Part shown: one piece after another, positions 1 to 7,243 of the stretch | Layout of the letters: each line of letters begins with the position of its first letter | Numbering within the stretch: the stretch's first letter is position 1 | Assembly: GCA_039026235.1 (NCBI GenBank) | Contig: JBCCMQ010000001.1 | Span: 558,001 to 622,000 of the forward strand | Direction of reading: 5' to 3' | Length of the DNA stretch: 64,000 nt | Source of the DNA: JBCCMQ01 sp039026235 | Lineage (GTDB): Bacteria; Pseudomonadota; Alphaproteobacteria; Rhodobacterales; Rhodobacteraceae | Position numbers and translations under genes: made by a program | Notes under the pieces: generated by a model | Database searches by the model: none | The model's input: only the letters and a program-made list of their open reading frames with translations | Told to the model about the DNA's origin: nothing

Positions 1-659
1 AGATCGATCACACCGGTATGGGGTTTTGCCCTATAGCCGACTAGGGTGCCGTTCGCCGGCGTTAGATCCACCGAAAATCCGAGCCCGTCGTCAATATGGG
101 CCGCGCCATCGACCAGAGGCGTCCGCGCGTGCAGGGATTTCAGCGCCGCGTCATCCAGTACGGCGTCGCCCCGTCGAAAGCGGATCTGATTAAGGCGCAT
201 GCCGGACCGGACCAGAACTGAAAACGACCGGGGGCAGATCTCGGCAAAAAGCGGGCCCTGATACCCCGCCGGTATCCGGTCGAACTCAACGCCTCCGTCG
301 GTCAGCGTGCGGGTCAGTAAATCAAGCCGCCCGGTCGAACTTTTGGCATTGGCCACAGCCGAGATATCGTCGGGCAGCGCCAACTGCTCGGCCAGCGGAA
401 CAAGATAAACGCAGCCCTTTTCAAGCACGGCCCCCTGGGTCAGATCAACGCGGTGCATTTCGAACTGTTCCAGCCGATCCAGCACCGCCGCATCCTTGCC
501 GGCAAGGAATGAGGCGCGCACGCGATAAGCGGTGTCACCTAGGCGAAGATCCAAACTGGCTGGCTGTACCTGACCGGGAAGAAATGGCGCCTTTGCCGAC
601 AGTGCACCGGACGCGGCCAGGTCTTCGATCTGGCGGGCTGACAGCACGCCATCAGTCAA
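1..659 (-). CDS. dcd: 2'-deoxycytidine 5'-triphosphate deaminase (partial, C-terminus beyond window)
   Basis: Deaminates dCTP to dUTP in pyrimidine deoxynucleotide supply. The protein reads leftward and runs off the window edge, so only about 219 N-terminal residues are present. The frame begins at TTG (657-659), which sits five bases after an AGGGGG ribosome binding site; no upstream ATG fits. The N-terminus reads LTDGVLSARQIEDL. A segment AKSSTGRLDLLTRT matches the trimer-interface/active-site serine-arginine motif of the family, and AEICPRSFSVLV follows. The match is to the longer two-domain alphaproteobacterial form rather than to the 190-residue enterobacterial enzyme. It lies just downstream of tRNA-Pro on the same strand. 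Identity rests on recalled family sequence and is fairly sure. Confidence 0.85.
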   Translation of the reverse strand, partial: MTDGVLSARQIEDLAASGALSAKAPFLPGQVQPASLDLRLGDTAYRVRASFLAGKDAAVLDRLEQFEMHRVDLTQGAVLEKGCVYLVPLAEQLALPDDISAVANAKSSTGRLDLLTRTLTDGGVEFDRIPAGYQGPLFAEICPRSFSVLVRSGMRLNQIRFRRGDAVLDDAALKSLHARTPLVDGAAHIDDGLGFSVDLTPANGTLVGYRAKPHTGVID

Positions 660-704
660 AATAACCCCCTGGAATCAAGCGCAATTGGATCCTGATCGAA
701 TGTA

Positions 705-781
705 TGGTCGGGCTAGCAGGACTTGAACCTGCGACCTTCCGTCCCCCAGACGGACGCGCTACCAGGCTGCGCCATAGCCCG
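705..781 (-). tRNA. tRNA-Pro(GGG)
   Basis: The minus strand folds as a 77-nt cloverleaf. The acceptor stem is CGGGCTA paired with TAGCCCG, followed by discriminator A and an encoded CCA (705-707). The T arm carries GGTTCAAGTCC and the anticodon loop reads CTGGGGG, giving anticodon GGG for proline codon CCC. It lies between merR and dcd on the same strand. Confidence 0.95.
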
Positions 782-845
782 ACGTGACGCGTGTCATAGC
801 AGGTTCGCGCCGGGGAACAAGGGGGCAGATGCATTGCCGGGCGGG

Positions 846-1742
846 TCAGGTTCCGCTGCCGGTCAAACGGTCCCGCAGTGCGATCAGACGCACCACTATC
901 GGGGCGAGTTTGTCCGGATCCGCGCCACTGGCCTTGGTAAAGGCCTCTTGCAGAGCGCCGGTCTTGAGCAGCAGATCGACGTCCAGCGACGCGCTTGGCT
1001 CAGGCGCCGGTTCCGGTTCGTATTCGGCTTCTGGCGGTATGTCTGGCGTGGGCAGGTCCGGGTCCGCATCGGGCGCCGGACCCTCCGGGACAGGCTCAAC
1101 GCTTTGAGCGGCATCCAGGATCAGCACGGGGGCGCCTTCTTCAGGCGGCGCCGGCGCTTCAGGCGCGCCCGTCGCTTCGGTCGCGCCAAACGGCAACTCT
1201 GGCGCAGTGGCTTCGCTCTCGGAGGCTGGGTCTTCCCCAACCCTGGCCGTGCTGAAGCTTGGCATGACGGGTGATGCTTCGTCCGGCACGTCCATGGTGC
1301 CGTCCATGTCATCCTCTTCCTCTGGGACGTCGTCAGCTATGTCGACATTTAGGCCCGGTGGCGCGAACCCGCGCACTTCAACCGGCGCCTCTTCGACCGG
1401 TTCGGCGCCGGTGACGTCCTCAAAATCATCGGATGAGAGATCGATGTCTGCATCGGCGTCGAAATCAAGCGGCTGGCTTAGCGCGCAGACGTGTTTGACA
1501 CCTTCTTCGCGCAACAGCTTTTGAGCGCCGCGAATGGTCATGCCATTTTCGTGCAGAAGCCGTTTCAGACCACCCAACAGCATCATATCCGTGGGCCTGT
1601 AATAACGCCGCCCACCGGCCCGCTTTACCGGTTTGATCTGCGAAAACTTTGATTCCCAGAAACGCAACACATGGGCTGGGGTGTCCAGCCACTCTGCTAC
1701 TTCGCTGATCGTGCGGAACGCATCAGGCGATTTTGTGGCCAT
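846..1742 (-). CDS. MerR-family transcriptional regulator next to ihfA
   Basis: A DNA-binding regulator of 298 residues. Residues about 10-75 form the MerR winged helix-turn-helix (ISEVAEWLDTPAHVLRFWES, then RRYYRPTD), which binds DNA as a dimer. The remainder is atypical of classical MerR sensors: a long acidic, proline- and alanine-rich stretch (about 95-255) followed by a short helical tail. There is no cysteine metal-binding loop. The start lies 8 nt after the ihfA stop, so the two are probably one transcript. This merR-ihfA pairing is a recurrent alphaproteobacterial arrangement. The effector and targets are unknown. Confidence 0.9.
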   Translation of the reverse strand: MATKSPDAFRTISEVAEWLDTPAHVLRFWESKFSQIKPVKRAGGRRYYRPTDMMLLGGLKRLLHENGMTIRGAQKLLREEGVKHVCALSQPLDFDADADIDLSSDDFEDVTGAEPVEEAPVEVRGFAPPGLNVDIADDVPEEEDDMDGTMDVPDEASPVMPSFSTARVGEDPASESEATAPELPFGATEATGAPEAPAPPEEGAPVLILDAAQSVEPVPEGPAPDADPDLPTPDIPPEAEYEPEPAPEPSASLDVDLLLKTGALQEAFTKASGADPDKLAPIVVRLIALRDRLTGSGT

Positions 1743-1750
1743 GTGCGGTG

Positions 1751-2053
1751 TCAGGCCTTGTTACCGGACGCCACTCTGTCACGCATAAGGTGGGATGGTC
1801 GGAACGTCAGAACGCGCCTTGGCAGAATGGGCACCTCTTCACCGGTCTTGGGATTTCGGCCAACACGTGCCGCCTTGGCACGCACCGAAAATGTACCGAA
1901 AGACGAGATTTTGACCGTTTCACCGTGCGAAAGAGCTTCGGACATATGTCCCAGAACGCTTTCTACGAGCTCTGCACTTTCGTTGCGGGAGAGACCGACC
2001 TCGCGAAAAACCGCCTCACTTAGGTCCATACGGGTTAATGTTTTTTCGCTCAT
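1751..2053 (-). CDS. ihfA: integration host factor subunit alpha
   Basis: One subunit of the DNA-bending heterodimer IHF, a nucleoid protein used in transcription, recombination and replication. From the ATG at 2053 the product is 100 residues, the normal IhfA length. It begins MSEKTLTRMDLSEAVFREVG and carries the family signature GRNPKTGEEVPI near the beta-arm tip. A very strong ribosome binding site (GGAGGGG) lies just upstream of this ATG. A longer frame starting at 2083 would put that site inside the gene, so I rejected it. It is flanked by fabH upstream and merR downstream on the same strand. Confidence 0.97.
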   Translation of the reverse strand: MSEKTLTRMDLSEAVFREVGLSRNESAELVESVLGHMSEALSHGETVKISSFGTFSVRAKAARVGRNPKTGEEVPILPRRVLTFRPSHLMRDRVASGNKA

Positions 2054-2141
2054 GACTCCCCTCCAAAAACTTTGCGACAGCATGAGAGTTTCAAAAACCT
2101 AAGTCAATATCAACGGCTTGTAATGGGCCGTGAAAGTCGCT

Positions 2142-3113
2142 TTACCAGCGCAAAACCACCGATCCCCAGGCCAGGCCGCCGCCGATTGCCTCGGTTAAAA
2201 TAAGATCACCCGATTTGATCTGTCCACGGGCGACGCCCACCGAAAGGGCAAGGGGAATCGATGCCGCCGATGTATTGCCGTGGTCGGCCACGGTCGTGAC
2301 CACCCGTTCCATGGGCACACCCATTTTCTGCGCTGTGCCGCGAATAATCCTGAGGTTCGCCTGATGGGGGACGATCCAGTCCACATCATCACTGGTCAAA
2401 CCGATTTTTTCCAAGCTGGCGTGGCCCGTTGTGGCCAGTTTTTCGACTGCGTGCCGAAATACTTCACGACCCTGCATCCGAAGGTGGCCCGTGTGCTGGG
2501 TCGAGACGCCCCCATCGACATAGAGGATATCCTTGTGACGTCCGTCGCTATGGATATCCGAGGCCAGAATGCCAGAATCTGCGTTGGTGCCTTCTCCTTC
2601 AGCCGCCTCTAAAACAACCGCTCCGGCGCCATCCCCGAACAGCACGCAGGTGGATCGGTCGGAAAAATCCATCAGGCGGCTGAAGGTCTCGGCCCCAATC
2701 ACCATCACGCGCTTTGACTGGCCCGACAGAATCAACGCATTGGCGTTGGTCAGCGCATAGACAAAGCCGGCGCAGACCGCCTGAATGTCAAAGGCAAAGC
2801 CACCGTTCATTCCAAGACCCGCTTGGACCATGGTGGCGGCGCTGGGAAAGGTGAGATCGGCAGTCGAGGTCGCGACCACCAATGCGTCGAGCTCTTCCGG
2901 CTCAAGACCTGCCGCCGCAATCGCGGCCTGGGCAGCCTTTATCGCCAGATCGCTCGTGGTTTCGCCATCGGCTGCGAAATGCCGGCGCTCGATACCGGAC
3001 CGGGACCGAATCCATTCGTCCGTGGTATCGAGCGACTTCTCAAACTCGGCATTCTCGACAACCCGCTCGGGCAGATAATGCCCAACTCCGCGCACGACGG
3101 CCCGAATGGTCAT
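2142..3113 (-). CDS. fabH: 3-oxoacyl-[acyl-carrier-protein] synthase III (KAS III)
   Basis: Starts fatty acid synthesis by condensing acetyl-CoA with malonyl-ACP. The protein has 323 residues, the usual length, with a thiolase fold. The catalytic triad is visible: Cys in DIQAVCAGFVYAL, His in VPHQANLRII and Asn in DHGNTSAASIP. The start codon overlaps the plsX stop by 4 nt (ATGA), indicating translational coupling within the plsX-fabH lipid operon. It is followed by ihfA. Confidence 0.97.
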   Translation of the reverse strand: MTIRAVVRGVGHYLPERVVENAEFEKSLDTTDEWIRSRSGIERRHFAADGETTSDLAIKAAQAAIAAAGLEPEELDALVVATSTADLTFPSAATMVQAGLGMNGGFAFDIQAVCAGFVYALTNANALILSGQSKRVMVIGAETFSRLMDFSDRSTCVLFGDGAGAVVLEAAEGEGTNADSGILASDIHSDGRHKDILYVDGGVSTQHTGHLRMQGREVFRHAVEKLATTGHASLEKIGLTSDDVDWIVPHQANLRIIRGTAQKMGVPMERVVTTVADHGNTSAASIPLALSVGVARGQIKSGDLILTEAIGGGLAWGSVVLRW

Positions 3114-4207
3114 TGGGACTCGCTGCTCCTCACCTCGTGCGGGCCAGTTTCTCCGTACAGACCATGGGATGCAACCCTTGCGGCGATTCTCTCAGTGAAA
3201 CCGGACTGTGCGAGGCGAAACGCCAGTTTGATGGCCGCGGATACCCCGGTGCCGTCGGCCGCGCCGTGGGATTTGATGACGGTGCCGTTCAGGCCAAGGA
3301 ACACTCCGCCGTTCACTTGGCGCGGATCTATACGTTTGGAAAGGCGGCGCATCGAGGTAAACGCCAAAAGTGCCGCCAGTCGGGACAGGGGCGTGTACTG
3401 GAAGGCCTCGCGCAGAAAGTCGCGGATCAGGCTGGCGGTTCCCTCACCCGTCTTCAGGGCCACATTGCCGGTAAATCCGTCGGTGACCACCACATCGACC
3501 GCGTCGCCGGGGATATCGCTGCCTTCGACAAACCCAACAAATTCAAAGTCGGCATCCCGCGACGCTTCGTTGATCAGATCGTGGGCCACTTTGATTTCGG
3601 CGCGCCCCTTGTGTTCCTCGGTGCCGACGTTCAGAAGACCGACCCGCGGGCGGCGGATATCGAGCCCGTTCCGGGCATAGGACATGCCCATGAGGGCATA
3701 TTGCAGAAGATCCTGCTGATCGGCGCGCACATCGGCGCCGACGTCCAGCATGACGTTGAAACCGCCGTGATTGCGCGATGGCCAAAGACAGGCAATCGCC
3801 GGCCGGTTGACACCGGGAAGCTTGCGAAGGCGCACCATGGACAGCGCCATCAGCGCCCCGGTGTTGCCGCAACTGACACAGACGTCGGCCTCGCCCCGCC
3901 GCACGGCCTCGATGGCCGACCACATTGACGTCCCCTGGCCGTGGCGCATCACATGGCTGGGCTTTTCATCCATGGTGACCACGCCCGCCTGATCACGGAT
4001 CTCGACCCGTCCTTCAAGATTGCGCCGCCGCACGACCAGCTTGGCCAGCTCTTCGCGCGGCCCGTGCAAAATGAAACGAATGTCGGGATTTTTCTTGGCA
4101 GATTTGGACATACCCGAAACGACGGCTGACGGCCCAAGATCGCCGCCCATCGCATCAACGGAAATTACGGTGCGCCGGTCGGCGCGCAGGACAAGCTCAC
4201 TGCTCAT
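3110..4207 (-). CDS. plsX: phosphate acyltransferase PlsX
   Basis: Converts acyl-ACP to acyl-phosphate, the acyl donor for glycerol-3-phosphate acylation at the start of phospholipid synthesis. It is 365 residues and cytosolic, possibly membrane-associated. The N-terminal ISVDAMGGDLGP motif and the internal ACLWPSRNHGG and VGLLNVGTEEHKG segments are typical of PlsX. It lies 45 nt downstream of rpmF and overlaps fabH by 4 nt, giving the classical yceD-rpmF-plsX-fabH order. Confidence 0.97.
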   Translation of the reverse strand: MSSELVLRADRRTVISVDAMGGDLGPSAVVSGMSKSAKKNPDIRFILHGPREELAKLVVRRRNLEGRVEIRDQAGVVTMDEKPSHVMRHGQGTSMWSAIEAVRRGEADVCVSCGNTGALMALSMVRLRKLPGVNRPAIACLWPSRNHGGFNVMLDVGADVRADQQDLLQYALMGMSYARNGLDIRRPRVGLLNVGTEEHKGRAEIKVAHDLINEASRDADFEFVGFVEGSDIPGDAVDVVVTDGFTGNVALKTGEGTASLIRDFLREAFQYTPLSRLAALLAFTSMRRLSKRIDPRQVNGGVFLGLNGTVIKSHGAADGTGVSAAIKLAFRLAQSGFTERIAARVASHGLYGETGPHEVRSSESQ

Positions 4208-4252
4208 CCCGTGGCTGCTCCAGTTCGATCCGAGCCAGAGCTGTCAGCATGC

Positions 4253-4462
4253 CTAGGCGGCGGCGTCTTCGTCGAGATCCACCTCGTCCGCCGCCGCAAT
4301 GACCTCGCGATCATTGTAGTGGCCACAGGCACCGCACACGTGATGGGGGCGCCGTAGTTCACCGCAGTTAGGGCATTCGGCCGGGTTCGCGGCAATCAAT
4401 GCATCATGCGAACGGCGGTTGTTGCGGCGGGACCGGGTAACGCGGTTCTGGGGGACAGCCAT
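4253..4462 (-). CDS. rpmF: 50S ribosomal protein L32
   Basis: Small basic protein of the large ribosomal subunit, 69 residues. The N-terminus AVPQNRVTRSRRNNRRSHDA is the conserved L32 rRNA-binding segment. Two CxxC pairs (CPNC and CGAC) indicate the zinc-binding form. A short acidic C-terminal extension (DEVDLDEDAAA) follows. An AGGAAG ribosome binding site lies just before the ATG at 4462. It sits between yceD and plsX, as in many proteobacteria. Confidence 0.98.
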   Translation of the reverse strand: MAVPQNRVTRSRRNNRRSHDALIAANPAECPNCGELRRPHHVCGACGHYNDREVIAAADEVDLDEDAAA

Positions 4463-4643
4463 GTCACTTCCTAGGAATTATAGGGGCGCACCCCAGTTAA
4501 GCTTTCGCGGAGCAGCCTACACCCTGCCAGATAGCCATTAAAACACAGGCTTTCCGTTCGAATTCGGCTGCACGTAAACGAGGCCGGGAAAATACTCAGA
4601 TTCGCCTCGGGCGCAAGTCTTTTCTTGGGCGCGTCGACGGCGC

Positions 4644-5219
4644 CTAGTCCGGTGCGTCCTTATCGGCGATTTTGGCGCGCAACGCTGCCAGTCCGGCGAA
4701 CGGCCGCGCATCATCGTCGGTCATGGCCGCTTTGCCAGCTTCTGTAAAGACGGCCTCGCCCAGTTCGGCGCCCGGCGCGCGCGGAAAGGCCGGCAACGCC
4801 AGTGCCAGCGCTTCCGATAGAACTGCGCCAAGATCGATCTCACGGCCAAGCGCTTCGACGCTATCATCATCCGGCATTGGCGCCTCGGCTCCCTCGGGTG
4901 GGGCTGGCGGGTCGGCCAGGAACAGCCGCTCTGCCGGCTCATCAATGCGCGTGACAACGGGTACCAGCGTGACGCCGCAAGGCTGCACCACTGTCGCTCC
5001 CAACGCGCCCACAAACCGCCAGTCGCGTGTGCCCTCGGGCCTTAGCTCACCGGCAAGCCGCAGCTTGCGTATCTCAGGTATCCCCAGAAACTCTGCCAGG
5101 GCGGCCCGCGCGGCGGCATCCGGCTTAAAGTCCATCGGCAGGTTTCCGTCGACCGGCAAGGCATCGACTGCAATCCTGGGGCCGAGCGTTCCTGGTTTGG
5201 TGGAAGTTGGATCAGACAT
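4644..5219 (-). CDS. DUF177 (YceD-family) protein
   Basis: A 191-residue cytosolic protein of the YceD/DUF177 family, linked elsewhere to 23S rRNA maturation and almost always found beside rpmF. I start it at the ATG at 5219 (MSDPTSTKPG). A longer reading from 5282 would add 21 residues unlike the family and run into the region upstream of the divergent bamE. The segment VGALGATVVQPCGVTLVPV resembles the conserved core. It is separated from rpmF by 181 nt in which I see no gene. The family assignment is fairly sure; a precise role is not. Confidence 0.85.
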   Translation of the reverse strand: MSDPTSTKPGTLGPRIAVDALPVDGNLPMDFKPDAAARAALAEFLGIPEIRKLRLAGELRPEGTRDWRFVGALGATVVQPCGVTLVPVVTRIDEPAERLFLADPPAPPEGAEAPMPDDDSVEALGREIDLGAVLSEALALALPAFPRAPGAELGEAVFTEAGKAAMTDDDARPFAGLAALRAKIADKDAPD

Positions 5220-5255
5220 TGTGCAATAGTTGCATGGCAAGCGGGCTTGGCGTAG

Positions 5256-5771
5256 ATGCGCATGGGTGCGCTGGGAAAGCAAGGTGGGCGTGTATCGGTG
5301 TCAGCCATAGTCAAGCATGCAATGGTATCGGCGGTTTGCAGGTGGGGTGCTGTCGTTCTAGTGACCTCCGCCATGGCCTGTACGCCGCGGGCCCGGGATT
5401 TCGGTTATGCGCCAGATGATGCTGCCCTGAGTGAAATCGTTGTGGGCAGTGATACGTCCTCACGCGTCGAGGAACTGGTCGGCAGGCCCGGAACGGCCGG
5501 TGTCGTGGGCGAAAGCGCCTGGTACTACATTGCCAGCCGGCAGGAAACGGTTCTCTGGCGCGCGCCCGAGATCACCGATCGCCAGGTTGTGGCAATCAGC
5601 TTCGACGACGCGGGAACGGTGCGAAATGTCGAACGCTTTACGCTTGAGGACGGCCGCGTCGTCGCGCTTAGCCGGCGGGTCACCGACGACAATACAACCG
5701 GCATCAGCTTCCTGCGCCAGCTTCTTGGCAACCTGGGCAACTTTACCGCGGATCAGTTCGTCGAGCCCTAG
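5256..5771 (+). CDS. bamE: outer membrane protein assembly factor BamE-like lipoprotein
   Basis: A small accessory lipoprotein of the BAM machine that inserts beta-barrel proteins into the outer membrane. A hydrophobic segment ends in SAMAC, a plausible lipobox with the lipidated Cys at residue 42 of this reading. The SmpA/OmlA-like region (EIVVGSDTSSRVEELVGRPG, then AWYYIAS and VVAISFDD) follows. The C-terminus RQLLGNLGNFTADQF matches the Rhodobacteraceae BamE family. The true start is uncertain: GTG at 5298 or ATG at 5322 would give a more normal 20-28 residue signal peptide. It is divergent from yceD. Confidence 0.85.
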   Translation: MRMGALGKQGGRVSVSAIVKHAMVSAVCRWGAVVLVTSAMACTPRARDFGYAPDDAALSEIVVGSDTSSRVEELVGRPGTAGVVGESAWYYIASRQETVLWRAPEITDRQVVAISFDDAGTVRNVERFTLEDGRVVALSRRVTDDNTTGISFLRQLLGNLGNFTADQFVEP

Positions 5772-5810
5772 GGTGCGCAGGACTTGGCATGGGCGCTGGT
5801 TCGCTCTTGC

Positions 5811-6218
5811 CTAGTCGTCCTCGGCTTTCGCTTCCGGTTCAAACTCAAGCGCTACGCCGTTTATGCAATAGCGCAGGCCCGTGGGCTGCGGGCCGTCCGG
5901 AAACACGTGGCCCAGATGCGCGTCACACTTCGTACAATGCACCTCGGTGCGGCGCATGAAAAAGCTCCGGTCTTCCTTTTCGCCCACCATCTCTGGATGG
6001 CTTGGCTGGTAAAAAGACGGCCAGCCGGTTCCGCTGTCAAACTTGTGCGTCTTGTCAAAGAGCGGCACGCCGCAGCAGACACATTTGAAAAGCCCGGGTC
6101 CAGCGGGAAAGGTCTCATGCGTAAATGCCCGTTCAGTCCCGTGCCGGCGTGTCACACGGTACGCCAGATCGCTCAGTTCCCGGCGCCACTCGGCATCGGA
6201 TTTTACCATTTTGTCCAT
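5811..6218 (-). CDS. msrB: peptide-methionine (R)-S-oxide reductase
   Basis: Reduces the R epimer of methionine sulfoxide in proteins, using thioredoxin. The start is taken at 6218 (MDKMVKSDAEW), giving 135 residues, the family norm; upstream codons in frame do not resemble the family. Two CxxC pairs (CVCC and CTKC) bind structural zinc. FDSGTGWPSF and the catalytic Cys in RYCINGVALEF are intact. It converges with bamE and diverges from the olsB-like gene. Probably cytosolic, since no signal peptide is seen. Confidence 0.95.
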   Translation of the reverse strand: MDKMVKSDAEWRRELSDLAYRVTRRHGTERAFTHETFPAGPGLFKCVCCGVPLFDKTHKFDSGTGWPSFYQPSHPEMVGEKEDRSFFMRRTEVHCTKCDAHLGHVFPDGPQPTGLRYCINGVALEFEPEAKAEDD

Positions 6219-6336
6219 ACTGACCTCTTCGTGCCGGCAACAACCCGTCATGGCTTGCGTGAATCTCATGCAAACCGCATATGTAGAGGCATGTTGCGCG
6301 GGGGCAAAGCCCGAAAGGCGGGCAGGGCAGACAACC

Positions 6337-7107
6337 ATGACTGACGTTGCGACACCGCGCTACAGGGCGCGACAGGCGGACGGGGCAGAGGATATACGCG
6401 CCGCGCAGAGCTTGCGTTACGCTTGTTTCATCGCTGGGGGCGAAGCAAAGGTCTCTGCCTTGCGCCAAGGCGGGCTGGATATCGATCCCCATGACACTGT
6501 CTGTCGGCATATCCTGATCGAAGAAACTGCCAGCGGTTTACTTGTGGGTTGCTTCCGGCTGATGACCCTGACCGGCGGCTCCGAGATCGAACGCAGCTAT
6601 AGCGCTCAGTTTTACGGGCTGGGGGCCCTGGCCACATACCGTGGCCCTATGCTTGAAATGGGTAGGTTTTGCATCGCGCCAGGCCACAGCCACCCGGATG
6701 TGCTGCGCGTGGCCTGGGCGGCGCTTGTCCGGATTGTCGACGAAACGGGGGCCGAGCTTTTGTTCGGATGTTCCTCCTTTCAGGGCTGTGAGGCTGATGG
6801 TTACCTCGACGCGTTTGCTCTTCTGGCCGAAAAACACCTGGCGCCCCACCGCTGGCGGCCCGGCAGAAAGGCGCCGTCGGTGTTTCGCTTTGCAGAACGG
6901 CTGCGCCCGCAGCGGGCCGACGCGAAAAAGGCTATCCTGTGCATGCCGCCCTTACTGCGCAGCTACCTTACCATGGGCGGTTGGGTCAGCGATCACGCCG
7001 TGGTCGATCGGGATCTTGGGACTTTACACGTCTTCACCGGGCTGGAGATTGCGAATGTGCCGCCGGCTCGGGCACGTAGCTTGCGGCACCTAGCGGGGAT
7101 TGCTTAA
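6337..7107 (+). CDS. GNAT-fold N-acyltransferase, OlsB-like (ornithine lipid synthesis)
   Basis: Resembles OlsB, which attaches a 3-hydroxyacyl chain from ACP to the alpha-amino group of ornithine, the first step of phosphate-free ornithine lipids. It has 256 residues from the ATG at 6337. The SLRYACFI start of the fold, the LVGCFRLM strand, the GPMLEMGRFCIAP acetyl-CoA/ACP-binding region and the LFGCSSFQG strand follow the family pattern. The usual partner olsA (O-acylation) is not adjacent. The stop codon overlaps an ATG (TAATG) leading into the ABC-F leader. An alternative is another member of the acyl-homoserine-lactone/OlsB acyltransferase superfamily. Confidence 0.75.
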   Translation: MTDVATPRYRARQADGAEDIRAAQSLRYACFIAGGEAKVSALRQGGLDIDPHDTVCRHILIEETASGLLVGCFRLMTLTGGSEIERSYSAQFYGLGALATYRGPMLEMGRFCIAPGHSHPDVLRVAWAALVRIVDETGAELLFGCSSFQGCEADGYLDAFALLAEKHLAPHRWRPGRKAPSVFRFAERLRPQRADAKKAILCMPPLLRSYLTMGGWVSDHAVVDRDLGTLHVFTGLEIANVPPARARSLRHLAGIA

Positions 7108-7140
7108 TGCTGAGGACATTAATTGTCTGACATTGACGGA

Positions 7141-7229
7141 AATGTCTGAGGTTTAAAAAATTAATTTATCAGACATTTGGTTTTCCGACTGCCTTGTATT
7201 GTCACCTTGACCGTCACCCATGTGACGGT
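7141..7229 (+). promoter_or_regulatory. leader of the ABC-F gene with two inverted repeats
   Basis: The 136-nt gap before the ABC-F gene is AT-rich compared with its surroundings. It contains AATGTCTGA (7141-7149) and its inverse TCAGACATT (7169-7177), plus an extra direct copy of TGTCTGA at 7124-7130. Further down, ACCGTCAC-CCAT-GTGACGGT (7210-7229) is a perfect 8-bp hairpin ending 14 nt before the start codon. The repeats could be an operator or a translation-controlling leader. The function is inferred only from position. Confidence 0.45.
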
Positions 7230-7243
7230 TAGCCCGCAGGACC

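Noticed and set aside
705..781. tRNA-Pro or tRNA-Gly as an integration site for an island
   Set aside because: No integrase, no duplicated tRNA 3' end and no change of composition beside either tRNA.
4477..4482. Exact TATAAT on the minus strand just upstream of rpmF
   Set aside because: Transcription from it would begin about 8 nt before the rpmF ATG and cut into the ribosome binding site, and no fitting -35 element is seen.
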